Source: a virus. Taken from it: DNA of 41,843 bases. Shown one piece after another: positions 27,682 through 34,816 of the stretch (position 1 is its first letter; each line of letters begins with the position of its first letter). The notes under the pieces were generated by a model, which was not told the origin of the DNA, made no database searches, and saw only the letters and a program-made list of their open reading frames with translations. The translations under genes were made by a program, and so were the position numbers. The DNA is taken from positions 1-41,843 of the IMG/VR virus record IMGVR_UViG_3300032085_000688. One strand, given 5' to 3'.

Positions 27682-28734
27682 ATGAGACATTTTTTAACAC
27701 TTGTTGTTTGCACACTTTCTTCTTTTAGTTTTGCCAGTGAGTCTGGTCCACCATCCGATCCTAATGCTGTTGCGATGTGGATCGACGATCTTGGTAGACT
27801 TACTCCATTCGGTCGAACGTTCGATGTTTATATTCAAACTGGTTTTGATCCAGAGTTTTCTTACCCAAATGGTGATCCTCGTCGTCCCTACATGATCGGT
27901 TGCACCCGTGGAAATGAATCGCCTTCTCGTTCCTTTGGTTGGGCGATTGAAGGTGATATGTTCAAGAATCGCAGACCCGATCATCTTTATCCTTGGTTAG
28001 ATAATTGTCAAGAGTGTATTGACTACTGGACTATAGATACTGGGATTGAGTGTCCAAGCCCTGGCGCTTACTGGGACTGCATTCAATCTAACCCCTACCA
28101 GCGATGGATGTATCTCGGTGCGAAGTTCACTCCAATCAACTGGGAGTTTTCGGGTCCGCAGGGATGCTGTCCTCGGACGGCTGATCTAGTTGATCTTGAG
28201 TACGCATGGTGTGACTCTTGGATTCTGCATGGTCCGCTCGGTAAGAAGTACGGTAACTCACAACAATACAAGTACCCACAGGTACAGCAACAACACAAGG
28301 ATCTGATGGATTCCCCCGTGTTGAAGTTCTGGGAGCCTTTCCCTGTAGGTCAGATTCCATCTCAAGTGTGTTGCTCTTCCCCATCACAGAATGACTACGG
28401 TGATCTAATCAAGTGGAACGCTGATGTTGACTGGGAAAGTGAGAAGTGGCCTGGTTCATTTCACATCGCTCGGTTTACAGGTCCAGACTATTTTTCCTCT
28501 GGTGGTGTGGTACGGTTTGCTTGCGGTAACGATCATCCATGTGATCCATCACCTTATAGTGTTAATTACTACCCCGACAACTCTTGCCCTTCTGATTTAA
28601 ACGAAGATGGTCTGGTTGGTTTCCAAGATTTGTTACAAGTGCTTGGAGACGTTGCTGCATATAAGTACCACCCGCAAACTAACAATGGATTTAACGCAAT
28701 CCTGAAAGTCCTCGCGGAGTGGGGAGATTGCTAA
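27682..28734 (+). CDS. Secreted protein with signal peptide and dockerin-like C-terminus
   Basis: A 350-residue protein with a clear signal peptide: MRHFLTLVVCTLSSFSFA then SESG, with cleavage likely after residue 18. The body is Trp-, Pro- and Cys-rich and I do not recognise its fold. The last 49 residues, bounded by Cys302 and Cys350, start CPSDLNEDGLVGFQDLLQVL: an Asp305-Asn307-Asp309-Asp316 calcium loop followed by a helix, then a degenerate second half ending ILKVLAEWGDC. This is the dockerin-like end common on planctomycete (Phycisphaerae) secreted proteins. It has its own ribosome site (AGGAGG) and sits between gp23 and tail genes, so it is phage-encoded. A host-surface or exclusion role is inference. 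Confidence 0.8.
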   Translation: MRHFLTLVVCTLSSFSFASESGPPSDPNAVAMWIDDLGRLTPFGRTFDVYIQTGFDPEFSYPNGDPRRPYMIGCTRGNESPSRSFGWAIEGDMFKNRRPDHLYPWLDNCQECIDYWTIDTGIECPSPGAYWDCIQSNPYQRWMYLGAKFTPINWEFSGPQGCCPRTADLVDLEYAWCDSWILHGPLGKKYGNSQQYKYPQVQQQHKDLMDSPVLKFWEPFPVGQIPSQVCCSSPSQNDYGDLIKWNADVDWESEKWPGSFHIARFTGPDYFSSGGVVRFACGNDHPCDPSPYSVNYYPDNSCPSDLNEDGLVGFQDLLQVLGDVAAYKYHPQTNNGFNAILKVLAEWGDC

Positions 28735-28737
28735 AAT

Positions 28738-28745
28738 CATAAATA
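28738..28745 (+). promoter_or_regulatory. Late-promoter-like CATAAATA
   Basis: One mismatch to TATAAATA, 4 bases after the preceding stop and 29 bases before the next ATG. Confidence 0.5.
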
Positions 28746-28774
28746 GTGAGTAATTAAATACTTGGGGGAATATT

Positions 28775-29407
28775 ATGTTTAAACGAACACTTGCACTTGC
28801 TATAACTACATCTGCGATGGCTGACCTTGCTGGACCAGGCGTCGGTGAACCAGAACTATACTTTCAGTCTGATGTTTACGGGGAACGTTGGAATGCATAT
28901 GTAGAAACCGCTGTATACACAGAGGATGATCAGCAAGATTTTGTCGGTGTTCCTGATAACGCTATTCTTATCACTTACACATTACATAACAGTCCTGAGT
29001 CACAATCATCTATTGAAGACTTTGATGTTTTTACTGGTGTAAAGTCAGATGAACTTTCGATTTTATCGATTCCAGGCTATCTAACATCTCCACTCGAAGA
29101 ACAATTTGATGAATTTTATAACGATCCAGACTACGTTAATTTTGCATATGAGACAGGACTCTATAACTGGGACTGGGGGACTGAGGGAAACGAGGAATCC
29201 TCAGGCTTAAAGCCTGGGGAATTTGCGACGATGTTTGTGATCGCTTACGCAGATTCTTGGATCGAAAGTCCTGGCATAATTCAAGGTGAAAGTGATGCGG
29301 GTATATTCTTTACAGTCGTACCAGAGTTTACGGTTATTCCTGCGCCTAGCGTCTTGACGATGTTAGGTGTGTCTTTAATCGGTCGTGGTAGAAAACGATA
29401 TACATAA
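28775..29407 (+). CDS. Secreted protein with PEP-CTERM-like sorting tail
   Basis: A 210-residue protein. The N-terminus MFKRTLALAITTSAMA followed by DLAG is a signal peptide with an Ala-x-Ala-like site. The C-terminal 24 residues have the tripartite layout of PEP-CTERM sorting signals: PAPS (189-192), a hydrophobic stretch LTMLGVSLIG (194-203), then the basic RGRKR (204-208). The PAP variant is one I recall from Phycisphaerae. In bacteria such tails are cleaved by an exosortase at the envelope; the phage would depend on a host enzyme. The middle is acidic with strand-like segments (WNAYVETAVYT, ILITYTLHNS) and SSGLKPGEF. Function unknown. Probably acquired from a host. Confidence 0.78.
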   Translation: MFKRTLALAITTSAMADLAGPGVGEPELYFQSDVYGERWNAYVETAVYTEDDQQDFVGVPDNAILITYTLHNSPESQSSIEDFDVFTGVKSDELSILSIPGYLTSPLEEQFDEFYNDPDYVNFAYETGLYNWDWGTEGNEESSGLKPGEFATMFVIAYADSWIESPGIIQGESDAGIFFTVVPEFTVIPAPSVLTMLGVSLIGRGRKRYT

Positions 29408-29410
29408 TGT

Positions 29411-29956
29411 ATGGGATACACTGCTGAGAATCAAATACCGATACCAGATTATTACCAATCTTTAGGCACGAGACAACCAAAGACTAATAATTATCTAATG
29501 AACACCTCGTTTAGATTTATCATGGATAAATCTCCGAATATGGTTTGGTTCTGTCAGCGTGTGAATATACCAGACTTCTCCTTAAATGCGATTGAACAAC
29601 CAACTAGATTTGGTGCTAGATCGTTTAAGGCTGGTGATAAATATAATTTTGGTGATTTGAATATAAGTTTTTTGGTGGATGAAAATATGGATAACTATCT
29701 TGAACTTCATGATTGGTTAAGAAGTTGTGCAAATCTAGAAGACACCACAGAGTTTGAGGGTAGAGAAAGATTTACCACAGATGCTGAGTTGATCATTGTA
29801 AATAGTGCCTATCGACCCGTAAGGTCAATTAGATTCAAGGAGTTAATACCTGAGTCATTGGGGTCCGTAGATTTTGATTCCACTACTGGTGAGACAGAGC
29901 CTATCATTGTAGACGCATCTTTTAAGTTTGTGACGTACGAGATAAAACCGATATAA
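29411..29956 (+). CDS. gp3-like tail completion protein with tube-fold layout
   Basis: A 181-residue protein. The position between gp23 and uvsY is where marine T4-like phages carry gp3, the tail tube terminator and sheath stabiliser. Its sequence layout (NTSFRFIMDKSPNMVWFCQR, VNIPDFSL, then AGDKYNFGDLNISFLVDENM and NYLELHDWLRSC) also follows that of the gp19 tube family. It could therefore instead be a tube-initiator type protein (gp48/gp54-like). I favour a tail-tube-end protein and leave the exact number open. There is no clear Shine-Dalgarno; a TATACATA at 29399-29406 overlaps the previous stop. Confidence 0.72.
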   Translation: MGYTAENQIPIPDYYQSLGTRQPKTNNYLMNTSFRFIMDKSPNMVWFCQRVNIPDFSLNAIEQPTRFGARSFKAGDKYNFGDLNISFLVDENMDNYLELHDWLRSCANLEDTTEFEGRERFTTDAELIIVNSAYRPVRSIRFKELIPESLGSVDFDSTTGETEPIIVDASFKFVTYEIKPI

Positions 29957-29958
29957 CC

Positions 29959-29986
29959 TTGACAATAAGGTGTTATGGGGTAAACT
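29959..29986 (+). promoter_or_regulatory. Sigma70-like promoter before uvsY
   Basis: TTGACA (29959-29964), a 16-base spacer, then TAAACT (29981-29986), followed by AAAGGAG and the uvsY ATG at 30005. The -35 box is perfect and the -10 has two mismatches. It marks the switch from late structural genes to host-polymerase-driven early or middle recombination genes. Confidence 0.6.
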
Positions 29987-30004
29987 CTACCAAAAGGAGT
30001 TTAT

Positions 30005-30439
30005 ATGTTATTGGATGAGTTGAAGTCTATGGTTCAGCAAGACTTAGAAATTGACAAAACTGAATTAGATGTTGAGGCTTTAAAAACACCACAACTTCAT
30101 AACAAGTATTTAAACTTTCTGTTAGATGAGAAGTTGATTCTTACAAAGGCTGAAAGTGAGTTACGAATACTCCGAAAGATAAAATGGCTTTACTATACAG
30201 GAAAGATGAGTCACGAAGAGTTAGAGGAAAGAGATCTTGAACCTTTTGCTTTGAACATACTCAAACAGGATTTAGAAAAGTTTTTGGAGTCAGATGACGA
30301 GATTGTTAAGTTAACAAATAAGGTTGAGTATCAAAAAGAAAAGGTGGAATATCTAAAGTCTGTCGTAAAAACAATGTCTGATAGACAGTGGTATATTCGA
30401 TCTGCAATTGATTGGATAAAATTTACGAATGGAAACTAA
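30005..30439 (+). CDS. uvsY: UvsY recombination mediator
   Basis: A 144-residue protein; T4 UvsY has 137. UvsY loads the UvsX recombinase onto single-stranded DNA covered by gp32. The family pattern is visible: TPQLHNKYLNFLLDE, the AESELRILRKIKWLYYTGKM helix, and a C-terminal VVKTMSDRQWYIRSAIDWIKF. The ATG follows AAAGGAG. It overlaps uvsW by 11 bases, as the two are neighbours in T4. Confidence 0.92.
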   Translation: MLLDELKSMVQQDLEIDKTELDVEALKTPQLHNKYLNFLLDEKLILTKAESELRILRKIKWLYYTGKMSHEELEERDLEPFALNILKQDLEKFLESDDEIVKLTNKVEYQKEKVEYLKSVVKTMSDRQWYIRSAIDWIKFTNGN

Positions 30440-31925
30440 TCTTATTACAATCAAACCATACGACAGTGTGTATGTAAAAGTTGACTGTGAGAGATCTGTT
30501 GCAAAAGAACTCTCAGACTTTTTTACGTTTAAAGTTCCTAACTACCAATACACTCCCGCCTATAAGAATAAAGTATGGGACGGTCAGATAAGATTATACA
30601 ACATGCACACTCAAACTTTCTATAGGGGGTTAATTGATTATCTTGCTGATTTTGCAAACGAGAGAAACTATACTCTCAAAAATAACTTAGAGATCGTTTC
30701 TCATACTATATCTGATGACAGTTTGCTCAAGTATATGCGTGAACACCTAAAACTTCCGTTCGATCCATACGAACATCAGATTTCTGCAATTAAGCACGCT
30801 CTAGAGCAGCAGAGAACCCTTCTCGTCTCTCCTACGGGGTCAGGTAAGTCTTTGATCATTTACACTTTGTTGCGATACTATCTTGATCGTCTACCGCCTG
30901 ATAAAAAGATACTAATTATCGTTCCGACTACCTCACTAGTTTCTCAAATGATGAGTGACTTTCGAGACTATGCTGAAAACTGTGATTGGTCAGTAGATGA
31001 TAATTGTCACTACATTATGTCGGGTCAAGAAAAAACAACAGATAAGAAGATTGTAATATCCACATGGCAGAGTATTCATCGAGAACACGAAAAATATTTT
31101 AAGGACTTTCACTGTGTGTTCGGTGATGAGTGTCACTTATTTAAGGCAAAATCACTCACAGGTATCATGACCAAACTAAAAAATTGTGATCATAGAATCG
31201 GAACCACGGGAACACTCGATGGATCACAAACTCACAAACTCGTAATCGAGGGATTGTTTGGATTGGTTAAGAATGTTACCACCACGAAAAAACTCATGGA
31301 CAAAGACTTATTGTCTAGACTAAAGATTGATTGCCTAGTTTTGGGATATAGTAAAGAGTCAACGAAAGAAACTAAAAGAGCAAAGTATATTGATGAAATC
31401 AAGTGGATCATCAACAATGAGGCGAGAAATAAGTTTATCACTGACTTGTCCTGCAAACTAAAGGGAAACACCTTGCTTCTTTTTAATTATGTAAAAGAAC
31501 ACGGTGTCCCTCTTCACGAAATGATTCAAAACAACTGTCCCGATAAAGATATTCACTTCATTCATGGTGGGACCGATGTATCACAGAGAGAAGATATTCG
31601 AAAACTCGTGGACACGGTTGATCGTGATTCGATACTTATTGCATCCTACGGAACCTGCTCCACAGGTATTAACATCAAGAATATAAACAATATCATTTTC
31701 GCCTCACCATCAAGATCCGTTATTCGTGTATTGCAGTCTATTGGTAGAGGACTAAGAAAGTCTGATGTGAAAGATAGAGTAAAACTGTTTGACATAAGCG
31801 ATGATTTGAGACATCTCAAGTATGTCAACCACACCTATCGTCACATGCAGGACAGAGTGAAGATATATAGTAAAGAGAAGTTTGATTTTACACATAAGAA
31901 TCTGAACTTGGAAGGTAACACATGA
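30429..31925 (+). CDS. uvsW: UvsW recombination/branch-migration helicase
   Basis: A 498-residue superfamily 2 helicase that unwinds R-loops and branched DNA and helps shift T4 from origin- to recombination-dependent replication. Motifs: Walker A SPTGSGKS (134-141), DECH box (233-236), STWQSI (211-216), the GTTGTL motif III-like step, and QSIGRGLRKS motif VI near residue 440. The N-terminal 100 residues, including YKNKVWDGQIRLYN, correspond to the small UvsW-specific DNA-binding domain. Intact, with ATGA coupling to the next gene. Confidence 0.95.
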   Translation: METNLITIKPYDSVYVKVDCERSVAKELSDFFTFKVPNYQYTPAYKNKVWDGQIRLYNMHTQTFYRGLIDYLADFANERNYTLKNNLEIVSHTISDDSLLKYMREHLKLPFDPYEHQISAIKHALEQQRTLLVSPTGSGKSLIIYTLLRYYLDRLPPDKKILIIVPTTSLVSQMMSDFRDYAENCDWSVDDNCHYIMSGQEKTTDKKIVISTWQSIHREHEKYFKDFHCVFGDECHLFKAKSLTGIMTKLKNCDHRIGTTGTLDGSQTHKLVIEGLFGLVKNVTTTKKLMDKDLLSRLKIDCLVLGYSKESTKETKRAKYIDEIKWIINNEARNKFITDLSCKLKGNTLLLFNYVKEHGVPLHEMIQNNCPDKDIHFIHGGTDVSQREDIRKLVDTVDRDSILIASYGTCSTGINIKNINNIIFASPSRSVIRVLQSIGRGLRKSDVKDRVKLFDISDDLRHLKYVNHTYRHMQDRVKIYSKEKFDFTHKNLNLEGNT

Positions 31926-32641
31926 ACTCAGACTACCGACTGTTAAAATTAAAAAGTGGAGAGGAAATCGTAACTAAGATTGTTGCTCAGAAAAGAGACA
32001 GCATTACGGTTGAAAGACCCTATGAATTTCAAAACATGATGGTGCATGATCCTATTGGTCGTAAAAAAGAGGTCACAGTGTTAAAGGATTGGTTACGTCA
32101 TAGTAGTCAAATTAAAACCGTAATCCCAAAAGACTTTATTGTTAGTTTTTTGTCACCAGACTATGATGTGGTTCGGTTGTATGAGGACTCTAAGGAAAGA
32201 GACGATAAGATTCAGATGCAACACGATGCAATTGATAATATGACCGAGGATGAAGCACAAGCGGCTTTAGAGCAAAAGATTCAGCAAATGTTACAGTCGA
32301 TGAGAGAAAAATTTGATGATGACTTCTCTGAAGACAACATGGATAACATAGACCAAATCTCTGGTATGCCTAATAAAGAAAAAGACAAAGAAAAAGAATT
32401 TGTAGTCATGAACATGATCTTCCCACCAAGTATCATTAAAAAATTTATTGAAGAAGGCTTTTTAGATCCAGACGATATCATGGACTTGATCGATGATGAC
32501 GACATTGGTATGAGAACGTTCACAGATAAAGATACAAGTAACGAAACTGATCGTGAAGATTTTGGAACTCAGTGGACCGACTACTCTTGGAATCCTAATG
32601 ATTTATTAGACTCAGAAGATTCAGAAGAACAAGATGATTAA
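31922..32641 (+). CDS. Acidic protein with LSm-like N-terminus, unknown function
   Basis: A 239-residue protein. Residues about 5-75 (LLKLKSGEEIVTKIVAQKRD, then ITVERPYEF, later IPKDFIVSFL) have the strand order of a small Sm/LSm-like barrel, which I recall from hypothetical proteins of marine T4-like phages. The rest is very acidic, with a Met/Gln helix (QKIQQMLQSM) and an IIKKFIEEGFLDPDDIMDLIDDD segment. It is coupled to uvsW by an ATGA overlap. A role in RNA binding or in transcription near gp55 is possible, but not shown. Confidence 0.65.
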   Translation: MNSDYRLLKLKSGEEIVTKIVAQKRDSITVERPYEFQNMMVHDPIGRKKEVTVLKDWLRHSSQIKTVIPKDFIVSFLSPDYDVVRLYEDSKERDDKIQMQHDAIDNMTEDEAQAALEQKIQQMLQSMREKFDDDFSEDNMDNIDQISGMPNKEKDKEKEFVVMNMIFPPSIIKKFIEEGFLDPDDIMDLIDDDDIGMRTFTDKDTSNETDREDFGTQWTDYSWNPNDLLDSEDSEEQDD

Positions 32642-32659
32642 TTGTACCCCCCTTTCCCC

Positions 32660-32687
32660 TTGACAAGATTAAGTCTAGTGATATGAT
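32660..32687 (+). promoter_or_regulatory. Sigma70-like promoter before gp55
   Basis: TTGACA (32660-32665), a 16-base spacer, then TATGAT (32682-32687), in the 81-base gap after 32641. It is the best sigma70-type match I noticed here. It likely drives the long overlapping run from gp55 to gp44, including the methyltransferase and glutamine synthetase. Confidence 0.75.
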
Positions 32688-32722
32688 GTGTGACATGTCA
32701 AGAATAAAAAGGACAAAAAAAT

Positions 32723-33253
32723 ATGAGCAGCAAAAAAAATCAATACATCGATAACAAAGAGTTTTTCAAAGCGATGTGTGAGTGGAAAGACAACATTACA
32801 GAAGCAGAGTCTATGGGGGAACCAAGACCACCAGTGACTGAGTATATTGGTAAATGTTTTTTGGATATTGCGGAACACTTGTCATACAAACCAAACTTCA
32901 TGAACTATCCATTTAAGGATGAGATGATCGGCGATGGTATTGAAAACTGTCTGATGTACGCTCATAACTTCAACCCTGAAAAATCTAAAAATCCATTTTC
33001 ATATTTTACTCAGATTGTGTATTATGCTTTTCTGAGAAGAATCGAAAGAGAAAAGAAACAAAACTATATCAAGTTTAAAACAATTCAGATGGAAGACTCA
33101 GAGGGATCTTTACGAAAGTATTATTCCGAAAATTACTTTGAAGATAAAAGCCTTGAACAGCATTTTAATCTAACCGATTCTGACATAGAACGATTTACAC
33201 CTAAGAAGAAAAAGAAGAAAAAGGACGCAGATGAAAATAGCACTACTGAGTGA
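32723..33253 (+). CDS. 55: Late-transcription sigma factor gp55
   Basis: A 176-residue protein; T4 gp55 has 185. It binds host RNA polymerase in place of sigma70 and reads TATAAATA late promoters. Signature regions are PFKDEMIGDGIENCLMYAHN and the NPFSYFTQIVYYAFLRRIER segment, matching sigma region 2. The C-terminus is Lys-rich and polar. It sits behind a sigma70-like promoter, consistent with expression before late genes. It overlaps gp47 by 23 bases. Confidence 0.93.
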   Translation: MSSKKNQYIDNKEFFKAMCEWKDNITEAESMGEPRPPVTEYIGKCFLDIAEHLSYKPNFMNYPFKDEMIGDGIENCLMYAHNFNPEKSKNPFSYFTQIVYYAFLRRIEREKKQNYIKFKTIQMEDSEGSLRKYYSENYFEDKSLEQHFNLTDSDIERFTPKKKKKKKDADENSTTE

Positions 33254-34262
33254 CACGCATTGGGGAGCGAGAGGAGACTCTCAGTTATTCCTTGACTATT
33301 TTACTGAGTTTTTCAACGATACATTTTTCCCTTACTTAGATGCGAACAACATCACCACAGTTCTTCATGCTGGTGATCTTATGGATCGTCGAAAGTTTGT
33401 AAACTTCAACGTTCTTAATCATGTCCGAGAACATTTTATAAAGCCTCTAAAAAATCGCAACATTGATTTGCATTGTATCTTAGGTAATCATGATGTGTAT
33501 TATAGAAATACAAACCGAATCAATTCGATGCGTGAGTTATTCTACGAGGACTTTAACATATACGAGAAGCCTAAAACACTGGAGTTTGACGGGTTACGAA
33601 TCGCCATGTTACCGTGGGTAAATAAAGAAAACGCAGAGGAGTTTACAGACTACATCAAAACAGTGGATGCTCCGATACTAGTTGGTCATTTGGAGTTGGA
33701 CGGATATGAGGTTTTAAGAGGCGTAAAGCATAGAGGCGGAATGTCCCCACAACTATTCAAGCGTTTTGAGAAAGTGTTGAGTGGTCACTTTCACTGTAAA
33801 CAAAGTCGAGACAATATACACTATCTTGGAACTCACTACGAGATAACATTCTCGGATCACGGTGAACCAAAAGGCTTTCACGTTCTAGACACAGAAACAA
33901 GAGAACTTGAATACATCGAAAATCCAAGTCGAATGTTTCATAAACTAAAGTATGAGGACGATAAAGCCTACAGCGAGTCTTTCTATTCTAGTTACGAAAA
34001 CCGATATGTTAAGGTATTTGTATCGAGCAAGAAAGATCCAGTTAAGTTTGATAAGTTCTTAGAAGGGCTGTATACCGCCCAAGTCGCAAACCTTACGATT
34101 GTCGAAGAAGAGGATCTTGAACAAGAAAAGGTTGACATCGATATGAAAAAAGATACACTGACACTAATTCAAGATGAAGTTGATTCTCTCAAGTGCGAAG
34201 GCGACAAAGAGAAAATCAAGAAAATGATTCGTGATTTGTATATGGAGAGTTTAACACTGTGA
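33231..34262 (+). CDS. 47: Recombination nuclease subunit gp47 (Mre11/SbcD-like)
   Basis: A 343-residue calcineurin-type nuclease partnering gp46 to resect DNA ends. Metal-binding motifs are all present: SDTHWG (Asp8, His10), HAGDLMDRR (Asp49), GNHD (Asn86, His87), GHLE (His153) and GHFH (His186, His188). Length agrees with T4 gp47 (339). The start lies inside gp55, and MKIALLSDTH gives the expected first strand. Confidence 0.95.
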   Translation: MKIALLSDTHWGARGDSQLFLDYFTEFFNDTFFPYLDANNITTVLHAGDLMDRRKFVNFNVLNHVREHFIKPLKNRNIDLHCILGNHDVYYRNTNRINSMRELFYEDFNIYEKPKTLEFDGLRIAMLPWVNKENAEEFTDYIKTVDAPILVGHLELDGYEVLRGVKHRGGMSPQLFKRFEKVLSGHFHCKQSRDNIHYLGTHYEITFSDHGEPKGFHVLDTETRELEYIENPSRMFHKLKYEDDKAYSESFYSSYENRYVKVFVSSKKDPVKFDKFLEGLYTAQVANLTIVEEEDLEQEKVDIDMKKDTLTLIQDEVDSLKCEGDKEKIKKMIRDLYMESLTL

Positions 34263-34816
34263 ACATTTTTGTTTTAGATAATGATCCAATCAAGGCTGCG
34301 GAATACTCATGTGATAAGCATGTCGTTAAGATGATTGTGGAGTCATGTCAGATGTTGTCATCTGCACATCGTGTTCTTGATGGGCAGGAATATACAGACT
34401 TGTCGAAGGGTGCAAAACCTCGTCGTATAAAACGATGGAGACTAGAAGAACCAAGAGAAGGTCTACTGTGGAAAGCATCGTTTGTTGGTCATCCCTGCAC
34501 ACAGTGGATTATGCAATCAAAAGAAAACTACCGATGGTTAGCGAGACACGCTGTTGCGTTGACCGAAGAATACACAACACGCTATGAGAAAAAACATTCA
34601 TGCGAATCTATGTGTCGGTACTTCCTTGATACATACCCCGATAACCTTTTGTCTATTCATCAGACAGAGTTTGCTCAAGCGATGCCTGAACAATATAAGG
34701 TTGTGGGTGATGCGGTTCAAGCGTATCGTAATTATTATCATGGAGAGAAAGCGTATTTTGCAAAATGGAAAACAACCACTCCACATTGGTGGAACGGAGT
34801 TAGCGTTACAGTATGA
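34259..34816 (+). CDS. Conserved phage protein with CDKHVVKM motif, unknown function
   Basis: A 185-residue protein starting at GTG in a GTGA overlap with gp47. It reads MNIFVLDNDPIKAAEYSCDKHVVKMIVESCQML, with HPCTQWIMQSKENYRWL, then EFAQAMPEQYK and AYRNYYHGEKAYFAKW. I recall this family in many phages and some large viruses, but no established function. The conserved Asp, Cys, Lys, His near the N-terminus and the Trp/His residues could be catalytic. It is inserted between the two nuclease subunits, so a role in DNA processing is possible. Confidence 0.8.
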   Translation: MNIFVLDNDPIKAAEYSCDKHVVKMIVESCQMLSSAHRVLDGQEYTDLSKGAKPRRIKRWRLEEPREGLLWKASFVGHPCTQWIMQSKENYRWLARHAVALTEEYTTRYEKKHSCESMCRYFLDTYPDNLLSIHQTEFAQAMPEQYKVVGDAVQAYRNYYHGEKAYFAKWKTTTPHWWNGVSVTV

